Both the position numbers and the translations under genes were made by a program. A DNA stretch of 64,000 nucleotides from Lumbricus terrestris. Taxonomy: Eukaryota; Annelida; Clitellata; Crassiclitellata; Lumbricidae. Positions within the stretch are counted from its first letter, which is position 1. Every line of letters starts with the position of its first letter. The stretch covers positions 36,660,907-36,724,906 of the forward strand of contig OX457046.1 of NCBI GenBank assembly GCA_949752735.1, in the 5' to 3' direction. Under the pieces are notes generated by a model that saw only the letters and a list, made by a program, of their open reading frames with translations, was not told the DNA's origin and searched no databases. Below, piece by piece: positions 1 to 10,492 of this stretch.

Positions 1-47
1 GTGCAAATATAACATAGCATAACAAGAGATGAGATAGGAACACAAAA

Positions 48-795
48 TTAAGAAAACAACAACAACATTAGCATCAGTATTGAAAAAATGTTTTTACTGG
101 CAAATACCATGCACGAAGCAAGTTTTTTTAAGTTTAAGGAAAGTAAATTAACTGAGAACCAATGGCTTATAAATTCCAGTTTATCATTTAATGATAATAT
201 AGGACAATAACCAGTTGCAAAGACGTTTGTATCGTCTGCAAACATAATCAAACTCAAGTCAGTCACTGATTGTATATCATTTTATATTCAAAAGAAATAA
301 GAGGGGACCGAGAATTGAACCCTGCGGGACACCACGTAAATTATTATGAGTAAGGAAGACGAAGAGGTATTATTGACAAAACCGTATTGAGATCTATTGA
401 TTAAATAGCTTGTGAACAGTGAACCACTTTAGAGGGGTACCCAGTATTCCATAGAGTTCACGTTTATGCAAGAGTATTTTATGGTTGACAGTGTCAACAG
501 CCTTTGAAAGATCCAGGAAGATTCCGATTATAGTGTGATGGTCATCGAAGGTTTTGCTAATTATTTTGGTTAGTGACATCGAGCCAAGGCAATATTCTGT
601 GGATAGATTTTTCTTGAACCCATGCTGAGTATTCGCAAGCAAATTGTTATGCTGCTCAAAAGTGGTAAGCCTAGTGTACACAATTTTTCTAGCAGTTTCA
701 CTCACAACTGCCATGCAATGCAATTCCAGGTATATACACCGTCGAGTCGAGTGTGCAATTATGCGCTTTGTAAGGCAGCCGATATCAGATTTCAA
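48..795 (-). pseudogene. Non-LTR retrotransposon reverse transcriptase fragment, frameshifted
   Basis: Read on the minus strand, this stretch encodes pieces of a LINE reverse transcriptase in different frames. Bases 795-394 carry a palm-entry motif of the type QHGFKKNLSTE, followed by DLSKAVDTVNHKILL (family form DLSKAFDTVNH). Bases about 336-301 encode GVPQGSILGPL in another frame. Bases 266-48 carry the catalytic FADDTN box and a WFSVNLLSLNLKK stretch. The order is that of Jockey/CR1-type RT domains. Stops and frameshifts between the blocks (for example near 285-300 and 394) show a dead copy. No endonuclease domain is visible, and the 3' end may lie before base 1. The exact clade is uncertain. 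Confidence 0.8.
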
Positions 796-796
796 T

Positions 797-1189
797 CGTA
801 TTGCATTGTATTGTATTGTATTGTACTGCTCCTTCTCCTGCTTCGGCCCCTTCTATTACTCCTCCGTCTACTTCTGTTCCTTGCTCCTCTTCCTTCTCTT
901 GCCCCTCCTTCTCTTGCTACTCCCTTGCTCCTCTCATTTGCTTAAACTCATCCTCCTTCTTCTCCTCTTTCCCTTGCTCCTCCTCCTCTTCGTCCTCCTA
1001 CTTCTACTCCTCAACTACCTCTTCCTCCTCTGGATTCTCCTCCTCCACCTCTTCCTCCTCCTCCACCTCCTCCTCTTCCTCCTCCTATGGCTCCTCTTCC
1101 CCTCCTACCTCCCCTCCTCTTCCTCCTTTTCCTCCTCTTATGGCTCCTCCTCCCCTCCTTCCTCCCCTCCTACACCCCTCTTCCTCCTC

Positions 1190-1220
<31 letters not shown>

Positions 1221-1370
1221 TCCTCCTATGGCTCCTCCTCCTCCGCTCCTTCCATCCATCCTCCTCCCACTCTTTCTCCTCCTCCACCACCTTCTCCTAC
1301 CCTCCTTCCTCCCCCTCCTCCTCCTCCTCCTCCTCTTCCTCGTTCCTCTTCAGCTAATCCCATAATCATA
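797..1370. repeat. (TATTG)n followed by ~540-bp polypyrimidine (CCT/CTT) tract
   Basis: Bases 797-832 are a short TATTG pentanucleotide run. Bases about 826-1365 are almost pure C/T on the plus strand, mostly CCT and CTT triplets with a few ATGG interruptions. All long open frames here (Leu/Ser/Pro-rich on plus, Glu/Gly-rich on minus) are low-complexity artefacts. A mirror-symmetric polypurine/polypyrimidine tract of this length could adopt triplex (H-DNA) structure; that is inference from composition. Confidence 0.9.
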
Positions 1371-1525
1371 GCCTTCATCCCCACTTCGACCTGCAGCCCC
1401 TCTCCCAACCATCCTTTCGCCGGATCTTTGCCAAAGACTTCATCGGACTCTGTGTCCTAAGTTCCACGAACTTATAAATGATTAATGGCCTCAAATATAT
1501 TTCTGTTGCATGCAGCACAATCATC

Positions 1526-1940
1526 TTTGCTTGCTTGCTTGCTTGCTTCTGTCAGGCTGTCACGGTATGCGTGTGTGTGGGTGTTTGCGTACGTGTATGT
1601 TCCTATGTGTTTCTCTTAGTGTGTGTGTGTGTGTGTGTGTATATGCTTGGGTGTGTGGGTGCGTGCACGTGTGCCTTTGCCTGTGTAGGTATACCAGTAT
1701 GTGCGAATGTGTGTTGCATGTATGTGTGTCGAGATGTATACGTATGGATTGGTGTGAATGATGTGTGCGCGCGTTTATGCGTGTGTGTGTATGTCTGTCT
1801 GTCTGTCTGTCTGTCAGTGTGCGCGTGCGTGCGTGCGTGCGTGTGTGTGTGTGTGCGTGTGCGTGTGGGTGAGTGTCTGCGTGCGTTCGTGTGCCTGTGT
1901 GTGTGCGTGTGTGTGTGTGTGTGTGGGTGGTGGTGGTGGG
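1526..1940. repeat. (TG)n / GTGCGTG alternating purine-pyrimidine tract
   Basis: After a short GCTT run (about 1528-1548), bases 1557-1935 are degenerate TG, GTGC and TGTA dinucleotide-type repeat with a GTCT block at 1795-1815. Alternating purine-pyrimidine sequence of this kind is a classical Z-DNA former. Cys/Val-rich open frames here are not genes. Confidence 0.9.
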
Positions 1941-2044
1941 GAAATAATTATGTGTGTTGAGGATTTTTTGTCAGTCGTCGACTCTTTGCTATTTGCACGA
2001 TGGGGACGTGAAGCCCTCAATGACCCTCGGTCAGCATTGGCCAT

Positions 2045-2315
2045 GGCACCAGCCCACCACCCAACCACCCCACCACCCCACCACCCATGCACGCAACCCA
2101 CTCACCCACTTATCCCATCACCCCACTCATATCTACTCACCCCATTCACCCATGCACTTATCCCTCTAACCCATTTACCTCACTTACCCCGCTCACCCAA
2201 TTATATCGCTAATCAACTTTTTTCACTTCACCCTGTTTGCCGTACAGTATACTCACCCACTTACTTCAATCACCCACTCACCCAGCTCGCATCGTGCACC
2301 AAATTCACCACAGTC
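2045..2315. repeat. Degenerate CACCCA-type minisatellite
   Basis: Repeated ACCCAC/CACCCA units are interspersed with CTTAT, CATTC and similar variants. The tract is strongly C-rich on the plus strand and has no recognisable protein. A poly-C run at 2341-2352 follows it. Confidence 0.8.
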
Positions 2316-2489
2316 ACTCGCCATTTCTTCGTTCCATCAGCCCCCCCCCCCCTAACTCAGTGTTACAGCAAAAAAGTAAAATAGTAGTGAAGCGCACACA
2401 TAATATGCAGAACACACTAACAAAGAATGATTATCATACGTACAGGCCGACTTACTTTCAGGCATATAGACAGATACAATAAGAACTGA

Positions 2490-2860
2490 ACGAGAATACA
2501 GACAGACAGACAGACAGACAGACAGAGAGAGACATACACAGGCATAGACAGAGGCAGAGAGAGATGCACAATGACAAACACACATACCTTCAAACAGACA
2601 GACGCAGGAAGCCATGCATTCCAACCGACGTACAGTTAGACGCACGCATACACAGAAACATACACAGGAACATACACAGGAACATACACAGGAACATACA
2701 GACGCATACATGTATATGCAAAAACCAGGGACATGCACTCATCCAACAAAACAAAAACACCCAAGCACACACACAACGACACAGGCATACCCTCACAGAC
2801 ACATCCGGGCACACGTACACAAACAAAGACACGGTCAAATAAGCACACACGCAGAGGGAC
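2490..2860. repeat. (CAGA)n and ACATACACAGGA tandem repeats
   Basis: Bases 2500-2528 are a CAGA run. Bases about 2655-2700 hold roughly four units of a 12-mer (ACATACACAGGA). The rest is ACAC-rich degenerate sequence. All open frames are repeat-driven (Cys/Val on minus, Thr/His on plus). Confidence 0.85.
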
Positions 2861-3214
2861 CATCATATTGATTCGGGAACGTCAATGTCACTCTTCACTA
2901 AGCCGCCATTTTTTGTTTTATTTACTTAAAGCGAAGCGTCGTTCGGACGAACGGACAGCGTTGGACCCGCCTCCCCCATTTGAGGAGACCAGGGCGAGTA
3001 AGGTGGGGGAAATCGGGCAGTGATGGAAGAAGAGAGAGTGCGGTGGAGAGGGATGGAGGGAGGGGTTGGGAGGATGCGGTCCTATTGACGTTTCGAAATC
3101 AGCAATGCTTTTTCGGATTCGAATTTCCCTGAGGAAAAATCACCGGACGAACGGATGGTTGAAACCGTTGCATGAGAACAGAGAGGAGAGAGGAGAGAGA
3201 GTGGAAGGAAAAAA
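2861..3214. other. Unique spacer, nothing recognised
   Basis: This is a non-repetitive stretch between simple repeats, with a GGA-rich block at 3000-3080. I see no exon, RNA gene or transposon end in it. Confidence 0.5.
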
Positions 3215-3548
3215 ATAACATAGACAGACGGACAGGCAGACCGACGGTAATGCAGGCAGACCGACGGTAATGCAGGCAGACAGACGGTAATGCAGACAGA
3301 CAGACGGTAAGACAGACAGATGCTAAGACTGGAGGACAGCCAGACAGACGGTAAGACAGACGAACAGACAGCCAGACAGACGGTAAGACAGACAGACGGT
3401 AATGCAGGCAGACAGACGGTAAGACAGACAGATGCTAAGACAGGAGGACAGCCAGACAGACGGTAAGACAGGCGGACAGCCAGACAGACGGTAAGACAGG
3501 CGGACAGCCAGACAGACGGTAAGACAGACGGATACACAGACAAAGACT
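3215..3548. repeat. ~20-bp minisatellite built from CAGACAGACGGTAA
   Basis: The tract is tandem units of CAGACAGACGGTAA plus a variable spacer (GACAGACAGATGCT, GGCGGACAGC and others), with higher-order alternation of GGTAATGCAG and GGTAAGACAG variants. It is a nested repeat made by expansion of CAGA. Frames on the minus strand repeat a Leu-Pro-Ser-Val-Cys-Leu motif and are not a gene. Confidence 0.9.
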
Positions 3549-3722
3549 GAACGATTTCTGACTGACTGACTGACTGACTGACTTGCTGGCTGACTGGCCA
3601 TCATACTGACGTGCCGAATAAATGACTGTCCTGATTGGCTGACTGACTGACTGCCTAAATGAATGAATGAATGAATGAATGAATGAATGAATGAATGAAT
3701 GAAAAAATGAATGAATGAATAG
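3549..3722. repeat. (TGAC)n then (TGAA)n tetranucleotide repeats
   Basis: Bases 3557-3585 are TGAC repeats, followed by a spacer and a second short TGAC run. Bases about 3657-3720 are GAATGAATG repeat with two interruptions. Confidence 0.9.
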
Positions 3723-4180
3723 CAAAAAGCTGAGTCGTGTATGTTATGGCGACGTTGGAACCTTCCTGAAAATCAGAGAACCAAAAGATGTGGCCATTAT
3801 GTGAATGTATGTGTATGTGTATTACATGTATGTCCATATGAACATAATTTATATGAAAATATTATTAATAAATATATGTATTTTATCATATATATGTATA
3901 TATATATAACGAAAGAGGCATGTATGTGTATAATCATATACAGAAATATTATATGTATTGCTATCTGTGATTTCTCATACCTTGATTCTTAGTTGACGAT
4001 GGACTCTATCGAATCTGATTCTGTCTCAGTACCCGGAGAATAAAGGGACAAGCTGATGGTGTGGAGCAATGGAGTTTTAGCAGCACCAACTGACTTCATG
4101 TGGCCTCTTCTGGCCTCTTCCTGTCTCTTTTGGCCCTTCTTGTCCTTCTCTTCGATTCTCTACCCCAATGACCTCGTTCG
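3723..4180. other. AT-rich spacer, no gene recognised
   Basis: Bases 3840-3960 are AT-rich, with a short (TA)n run near 3889-3908. The remainder is unique sequence with a CT-rich patch at 4095-4150. No exon, RNA or transposon boundary was identified. Confidence 0.5.
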
Positions 4181-5250
4181 ACCTCTATCCTGTAGAGTTT
4201 GCATTCGATGATAGCAGCAGCGATGCGTTAGCAGTTTACTATCATTCGGTAGCTTATAGCACTTCTGCGGTTGCAGTTGCCTTCGAAGGTAGCAGTCTCG
4301 TTGCAGCAGATTTCCTGTGATGGTTGCACTAGCAGTTGTCTTTGACGTTAGAGTAGCAGTTTGCAGTGACAGAGTTGTTGTTATTGTTATAATAGCATTC
4401 GATTGCAGATGTTCTGTATTAGCAGTTAGCTTCTGATGGTTGTTTTCTGGATTGTTCCAGAATTGTTGTTGCAGTCGATAGAGTAATTTTCATTCAACAG
4501 TGCATTAAAAATTAGATCTTTCTTTTTTCGAATGTGCCATCCATTGTAACTGAATCTCGCACTTGTGTTTTAGCAGCTTCGATTATTAGTAGCTTTGATT
4601 ATTAGTAGCTTCGGTTATTGGTAGCTTTGATCCTCAGTATCTTTGATCTTCAGTGCCTTCGAAATCTTCTACACGCTTCTCCGCATAGCAGTGTTGCATA
4701 GTAACGGTTGCTTAGTAGCAGTCTCAAAATCGCCATTTTGTCACTAAGATTTAAACGATGCCATGATAAGGTTCGTCTACTGTACAGGTCAACTGATGAG
4801 TAGCTGCTCGTTTAGTAGCGCCATCGCGCACTTGTTAGGTCTCCTTTAGCTGCACTCCATTCGCCTCTAACTGCTGGTAGCAGTCTGGTGGCAATATCCG
4901 CTGCATAGTAGCAGTCTCGATTACCATTAGCAGCGTTGCTATAGCAGTTCAATACGATCATTGCTACACTTGAAAATCGTCTCTGAGTACAGTAGTTGCT
5001 ACAATCGTAGCTTGGCTGACAACACTACTGAATGCAAGTAGCACTTTGTAGCAGTCAAAGTTTCGCTTTAGTATCTAGTAACCGTAACCAGTAGCTCTGT
5101 GCTAATAAGCTACTAACTTCCAACAGCTGCTCCTAATAGCATTCCAGTTTCAACGTCACAAGGTCCGATGGCTAGTAAAGCTTCATGTTGCTCAGCACTG
5201 TGCCAGGCCACGACGCGATTACAGCATCAGTAGCTGCAGTAGCAGTTGTC
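4180..5250. repeat. Diffuse AGCAGT/GTAGC-rich kilobase
   Basis: The short words TAGCAGT, GTAGCAG, TAGTAGC and GTTGC recur dozens of times at irregular spacing, without clean tandem registration. The likeliest origin is an old (AGC/AGT)n trinucleotide array decayed by substitution. No open frame of any length spans it. Confidence 0.6.
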
Positions 5251-5451
5251 CACGAAGATGGAGGATGGCCGTGGAAGATGCTGTTGATGACGATAGCTGC
5301 TGCAGCTGGCTAGTTGCTGAGGTTGATGGCCAAGAAGAAGATGAAGAAAGCGGGAGCGGAGGAGGCGTGTGGCTTCAAGCGGCCGCTTCGAAGCAAGGCG
5401 ACGCCGGGAACAATATTCCAATCCGATATGGCTTTGGCACCGGTGATGCCA

Positions 5452-5453
5452 CA

Positions 5454-5493
<40 letters not shown>

Positions 5494-5502
5494 ATGCTGA
5501 TG
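5452..5502. repeat. (CTG)n trinucleotide repeat
   Basis: This is an uninterrupted CTG run of about thirteen units followed by two GATGCTG units. The flanking 5200-5600 sequence is GC-richer and open in several frames (poly-Ala, poly-Ser/Gln, poly-Leu depending on frame). I cannot show that it is coding. Confidence 0.9.
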
Positions 5503-5611
5503 CCTCTGCTTGGGCGCTCGATGTCGCTCGACTTGGGATGGTGGATAGATGACCAGGGCTGGAAATCTCTGTGGCAGTGCGTTTTTAGCTTCATTCAACA
5601 GATCGTACCAT

Positions 5612-6160
5612 TCGCAGTCAGTCTGTTTGCTTGTCTGTCTGTCTGTCTGCCTCTGTCACTGTCTCTGTTTTTGTCTGTCTTCGTACTTATGTAGCTGTAT
5701 ACCTCGATCTCATTCTGTTTTTTTTTGTTTGGCCTCATCGCCTGCTTGTGTTTGTCTGTTTTATTGTATGTCCAGCTGTCCTTGTCCATCTCCCTCAATT
5801 CTCTACCTGTCTACCTGTCTCTCTGTATCTCTGTCTGTATATCTGTCTGCCTCTCTGTCTGTTTGTGTGTCTCACTGCATCTCGCTCTGTATCTCTCTGT
5901 CTGTATATCTGTCTCTGTCTGTCTGTATCTATCTCTGTTTCTGTCTGTGTGTCTGCCTGTGTGTGTATGTGTGTCTGTGCGTCTGCGTGTCTGTCTGCCT
6001 GTCTCTCCCTCTGTGTGCCCTTCTGTCGCTCTCTCTGTCTGTATATCTGTCTCCGTCTGTCTGTATCTATCTCTGTTTCTGTCTGTGTGTCTGCCTGTGT
6101 GTATGTGTGTCTGTGCGTCTGTGTGTCTGTCTCTGTCTCACTCTCTCCCCTCCCTCTCTT
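5612..6160. repeat. (TCTG)n / CTGTCTGT tetranucleotide tract with internal duplication
   Basis: The tract is degenerate TCTG/TGTC repeat. The block at about 5900-5990 recurs closely at about 6035-6125 (both contain TCTGTATCTATCTCTGTTTC), so part of the array duplicated as a larger unit. Cys/Leu/Ser-rich frames are artefacts. Confidence 0.9.
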
Positions 6161-6671
6161 TCCCTCGTCTTTCCTTCCTTCCGCCAAGCCTATAGAGTCC
6201 CAGTTGAAGAGGCAATCGATTGATGGAGGCAGCGTGAGGAGGAAGAGGAAGTGAAGGAGGGGAGGCGGAAGAGGAAAGGGAGGAGGAAGGTGGATGGGTG
6301 GCGGCAGAAGAAGAATATGAGTAGGGAGGCGGAAGAGCCAGAGACTAGGGTCTATCGATCCGTCGGTCAGCAGTCAGCCTGACTGCCGGTCGGTCGGTCG
6401 GTCGGTCAGTCGCTGGTCTCGCCCAACCCTCATCGCCAAGACATTGGCATCGACGGCGGCGGCCACAGCGCGGCGACACAGTCGCCGAATGGAAAAATGA
6501 GCCCTCCGTGCTTCCGCCGCGGCTGATCTATCGGTCGACAGGAGGCGCTTTGACGAGCCAGAAAAGCGGATCCTCTACGACCGCGGACTACGGATGTCTA
6601 CTAAAGAAGACAAACAATGCTGGTGTGGGTGTCGTTATAGCGGTGTTGCTTGCTCTTTTAACTTGTACAGG
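6161..6671. other. Unique GC-richer spacer with a short (CGGT)n run
   Basis: It contains a GGA-rich block (6215-6320), a CGGT run at about 6385-6407 and a CGG-rich stretch (6450-6530). A 105-aa frame beginning at 6508 runs into the transposon that starts at 6672 and resembles nothing I know. Not annotated as a gene. Confidence 0.4.
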
Positions 6672-7086
6672 CAGGGTCGCCACTCATAGCTTTTTCCACC
6701 TAGATCTTGGTTGTTCGGTCTTCTCTAGGTTTCTTTGGTCAGGATCTAGCTTTTTTCTCACGGCGGTTTTTCCGACTTTTTACATGCAAAGTTATTTTTT
6801 AAGTGAAAATTCACAAAAGACGTGAAGAAAATCGAAAAAGTTGTGAATTTGGACCAAACATTTTAAATTTTGGAGCGAAATACTAAAAAAGGAGGTCATT
6901 ATAAATTTTTTCGGGAAAGAAAAGAGACCAAATTTTAATCATCGGATGACTAAAAAAAGGTAGTCATAAATTTCAAGCCAAACAATTGGAAAAATCTATG
7001 AATTTTTCAGAGAAATCGTCAATCTGGCCTTTTTGGTATTTTTTCGACCGGATCTGACCTTTTCAAAATCCAGAGTGGCATCCCTG
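6672..7086. mobile_element. Non-autonomous DNA element, CAGGG(T/A)..GCCACTC ends (hAT-like)
   Basis: The left end reads CAGGGTCGCCACTC. The right end, reverse-complemented, reads CAGGGATGCCACTC. Flanking 8-mers TGTACAGG and TGTATATG agree at 6 of 8 positions, compatible with a decayed 8-bp target duplication. The interior (415 bp) is AT-rich with repeated GACTAAAAAAAGG words and has no transposase. Related sequence recurs at 63,440-63,585 (shared TTTTTCGACCGGATCT). Confidence 0.6.
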
Positions 7087-7568
7087 TGTATATGCTCTAT
7101 TACGTAGGACGTCTGCGTACTAGTCAGGGAAATGACATCTGAGAAATCCAGGGGCTGCTATGATGCTATCCCGACGCTATACAGGGCGGGCGCAACTTGA
7201 ACCCAGTGAAAAACAGGTGGGAATTCATAAATTAGTTCAAATTTACGTCGGGACGTGGAAGGACAGGGATTGAGTCCGCTTGTTTAATGTTTAGTGTGGA
7301 TATAGGTGCCACTTTGAAAATTGTTGCGTACCCTTTGATCATGCCTGCAGGCGATAAAGATAAAGATCTTTGAGTCATTGACTATAAGACTCTTGAAATC
7401 TTTGATGAAGGTGCGCACATTAGCACCAAGTCGATGGAAAATAATAATAGCTGATGCCTATTCGAATCGCTCGAGAGAGTGGAACGTGTTGAAACAATGC
7501 GGATTCTTGGTGTAAGCTTACGGCAGGACTCATAAGTGTATGATCCTCTGTTGACGAGGCCCTGGGAG
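7087..7568. other. Spacer, nothing recognised
   Basis: This is unique sequence between two transposon remnants. Several 60-90-aa frames exist on both strands, with no recognisable domain and no plausible splice-phased partners. Confidence 0.4.
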
Positions 7569-7831
7569 CAGTGGCGTAGACAAGAGGGTTTCGGGGGGTT
7601 AACCCCCCCCGCATTGGGATAGGGGAAAAGTTTTTTAAGGTTATTATCCACTTAAACAAGAAAAGCAAACAATTGCTTGTAGTCACAATTGATTTTTTCT
7701 TACTTTATTCCCTTTGCTACTTTATTCCATTTTTATTTACTGTAATACTGTTGGGTTGGTGTCAGAACGGGCATCCGACCAGGCCATAAAACCCCACCCC
7801 ACCCCATCATAAATTCCTGGCTACGCCACTG
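7569..7831 (+). mobile_element. MITE, family CAGTGGCGTAGCCA, perfect 8-bp TSD
   Basis: The element begins CAGTGGCGTAG and ends CTACGCCACTG. The host octamer CCTGGGAG occurs immediately before 7569 and immediately after 7831, giving a perfect 8-bp target-site duplication. Inside the left terminus is a G-run followed by a C-run (GGGGGGTTAACCCCCCCC). It is 263 bp with no coding. Close relatives lie at 27,050-27,312 and 46,510-46,772, and a shorter inverted one at 35,057-35,220. TSD length and CAG termini suggest the hAT superfamily. Confidence 0.88.
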
Positions 7832-8422
7832 CCTGGGAGCCTCCACAGGTTCGCTTTACGAATTACGCCCAGCGGGTTCAACGCCTACAACGGCCTGCCT
7901 GCGGCAACCGCATATTATATATGCTGCGATTGAAGCATAAACAATCGTCTGTCTGTGTTTTATGCTGCCCCTCTCCGCCTGATGGGGCCTTACAAGTTAC
8001 AACATCGTATTCGTATGCCTCCAAACTTCTAAAGCGCCTCTCGAAAGCCACGCGCGGCGGGGCAACAGCTTATTCACGAGCGCTGCGTTGCGTCCAAAGG
8101 GTTGTCCGTAAGAGTCGTACAGCCGCTGATCGACAGAGATTTGAGAGACTGCTCATCAGAACACAGCGCGTTGGTTCAGAGCTGTTTTAAAGGAATTTTT
8201 AGAACTGCACAACACCTTCTTTCCTTCCCATCATCCATGGTAAATTGCTTCCAACTGTACAGAAGTTCTTCTACAGCGACACATTTTGTGTACAACTGAA
8301 CGTTAAAATCGTCCTGCGTTGGTTACCTGCCTGCAAATGCCGCATAGGTGATGCGCGAGTCGGTTCGGCTGACTGACTGCTGCATGATGCGGTTGACTGG
8401 GTCGATTACCACGTCCTATAAA
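7832..8422. other. Spacer; one unrecognised Arg-rich 89-aa frame
   Basis: The sequence before 7569 and after 7831 was contiguous before the MITE inserted. Bases 7921-8190 are open on plus (89 aa, rich in Arg and Ser). I recognise no domain and no splice context, so I do not call it a gene. Confidence 0.4.
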
Positions 8423-8568
8423 CAGGGCTTAAAGTGTGGCTGGACGGTCATGGACGGCGTCCATGCACTTGTTTTAAAATCTGAACGCCGTCCAGCCACT
8501 TATTGGCCAACAATGACTGGAAAGATAAGGGGCGTCCAGGCACTTAATTTTCCACACTTTGAGCACTG
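8423..8568 (+). mobile_element. MITE, family CAGGGCTTAAAGTGTG, 8-bp TSD (7/8)
   Basis: The left end is CAGGGCTTAAAGTGTG. The reverse-complemented right end is CAGTGCTCAAAGTGTG. The flanks CCTATAAA and CCTATAGA form a target duplication with one mismatch. The 146-bp interior contains GGACGGCGTCC words and no coding. Two more copies occur at 16,360-16,507 (reverse orientation) and 61,423-61,573. Confidence 0.85.
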
Positions 8569-9044
8569 CCTATAGATGATCGAGGCTTTAGCCATTCAAG
8601 GGAAAACCGCCGTCGTCCAGGCCTCAGGACACGAATGCCAACTTTGAGATTATCTGTGCAATGACGATCGGAACTTTGTCTCAAGAGTCATTTACAAACA
8701 CACAACTACAGAGTACAACAAACGATTCAATTTCAACCCAATAATATCATAGCCTATTATAGCTGGCTTTTCTTAATGTCGGTCACACAAGCCTTCCTAC
8801 GGCTAGGCTAAATACCGGAATCGTGTCTCAGGCTTTTTTCCACCTTAATTCGGACTATTCTTTGGAAAACCCATCTGGTTTGCCGCAGCGCTTATCAATG
8901 AACTGATGTTTGGCATTGGCGTGGCGCTTTCAAAGTTCTGTAGCCGCTACCTCTGTAACTCAATTAGGCTAAACACTTTGGAGGCTAAATAATTTTTTAG
9001 GATTATGTTCTATAGGCTGAATATATTTCCATATATCCCCTAAA
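8569..9044. other. Spacer, nothing recognised
   Basis: This is unique sequence leading into the AT-rich microsatellite. No exon, RNA gene or transposon terminus was found. Confidence 0.4.
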
Positions 9045-9278
9045 TTTATATATATTTATGTATTTGTATAATGCATATGTATATTTATACATGTATAATT
9101 GTATATATATAAATATGTGTATATATGTATACATATGTATGTACATATAAATTTGCATATATATACATATATATATGTATATGTATATATATACATACAT
9201 ACATGTATATATACATACATATATGTATTCACACATATAAATGTTCGCATCTGTATATACGTGTATATATATGTATAT
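9045..9278. repeat. (TATATG/TACATA)n microsatellite, left part
   Basis: This is a degenerate TA/TATG/TACA array. It is the left half of one array whose right half lies at 12,590-13,165. The two were separated by the 3.3-kb element inserted between them. Tyr/Ile-rich frames are not genes. Confidence 0.9.
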
Positions 9279-9540
9279 TAGGGTGACAATTTCCAACATG
9301 GGGGAAAAAAATTTAAAATATTTTTAAAGTCTCACACCTCAAAAGTGTTCTCTATAATATCAGTACTACAGGTGAAAATTTTTAAGGAAATTTGAAAACG
9401 TTTAGAGGTGGCCCAATGACCTTGAACTTTCAATAGATAGGCCTACAAACAATGTTGAATATGTAATGTGCTAAATATTGTTTTGCTCCACCAATTACAT
9501 CTCTAATGCTTATTGCAATGTTTGTTTCTTTGTATGTGCA

Positions 9541-9885
9541 CATGTTATAGTGCCCCTTCAAGCTTTCTACTCAGAGGCGCTCCCGACTGCAGAGCGGACA
9601 CTGTATCGGAGTTTCACGCCGAAGCGCTGAGCAATTGCGAGTGAAGGACTTGTCTAAGGTCCTTACGCGGCGACTTGAGATGACTGTAAGGCGACGAACA
9701 TACCCACTACACCACCGCCATGGGCGGAGTTTATCAGGGGCTAGGGGGGCTAATCCCCCTCCCCAAGAAGACCCAGATTCATTTTTACCGTGCAAATGGT
9801 TTCTTTTCTCGGGCTTAGCTTCCCTAAGAAGGTTTTAGCCCCTCTAAGAATGGAAACCAAATTCCGCCCATGACCACCGCGCCCC
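9541..9885 (-). mobile_element. tRNA-derived SINE, minus strand, split by a MITE
   Basis: Read on minus, the element starts near 9885 with GCGGTGGTGTAGTGGGTA, which matches a tRNA A-box (TGGTGTAGTGG). It continues through AAGTCCTTCACTCGCAATTG and GCGCTTCGGCGTGAAACTCC and ends with GGAGCGCCTCTGAG and a GGGGCACTATA tail. The B-box region is degenerate here. A 154-bp element at 9719-9872 interrupts the head. The same SINE body occurs at 37.6 kb, 57.1 kb and 14.7 kb. Confidence 0.8.
9719..9872. mobile_element. 154-bp inverted-repeat element inside the SINE, perfect 8-bp TSD
   Basis: The element runs from CATGGGCGGA to TCCGCCCATG, a perfect 10-bp terminal inverted repeat. It is flanked on both sides by ACCACCGC, an exact 8-bp target duplication. 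The duplicated octamer is part of the SINE promoter head, so this insertion is younger than the SINE. No coding capacity. Confidence 0.88.
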
Positions 9886-10492
9886 AATGTTCTCTGTAAT
9901 CACTCATGACATGCTTAGGGTATAGTTATTATTTAATTAAAAACCAATAAGTCAATGTGATAATTATACAAGAAAGTCTTGCGGGCAATTAGTTATGTTA
10001 AATCGACTTGTGCGCCTGCTGAAAAGAAGTTAAGAAGATCCAATGTCATTTTTAGTGCATGTGTCATTGCAGCATTCAACAGGACTAAAATTAGTGGCAT
10101 ACATGTACATGTACATGCGGCACACATTCTAGCAGCCAAAGGACAATCAATGGGCCGTGATACTGCTGAAATTGCTATCGATCAGAAATTCCAATTTAGA
10201 CAGTCTCATCATGAGACTTTTGTCAAAGAAATCTGTGCATCGTTAGGGCTTGAAGTTGCGCATAAAGTTCATTGAGATGAGAGGTTGTTGAAGCCTTTTA
10301 CGTCGTATAGGAACGCTGGCCTACTGTGCTCTCACCAGATGAAAGAACAACGAAATCTTAAAGGTTCCTTTACTGCCTAATGGAACAGGTGAAGCACAAG
10401 CTTCAGCCGTTTAACTTGCTTGAAGAGTGGAATTTAGCTAGTCGCATACGATCTATATTTTTCACACAACTTCTATCATCTACACTCTACAG

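Noticed and set aside
644..1460. Long Leu/Ser/Pro-rich open frames
   Set aside because: They are translations of a C/T-only tract, open in several frames at once.
1478..2384. Cys/Val-rich 160- and 208-aa frames
   Set aside because: They arise from TG/GTGC repeats, with no domain and overlapping frames on both strands.
3082..3725. Repetitive Leu-Pro-Ser-Val-Cys-Leu frames, and a CRISPR-like look to the regular repeats
   Set aside because: This is a minisatellite without unique spacers, in a eukaryotic context.
5227..6254. Poly-Ala/poly-Ser/Cys-rich frames up to 224 aa
   Set aside because: They are driven by CTG and TCTG repeats. No splice-phased partner or conserved motif was seen.
6508..6825. 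105-aa frame
   Set aside because: It runs into a transposon with terminal inverted repeats starting at 6672 and has no recognisable motif.
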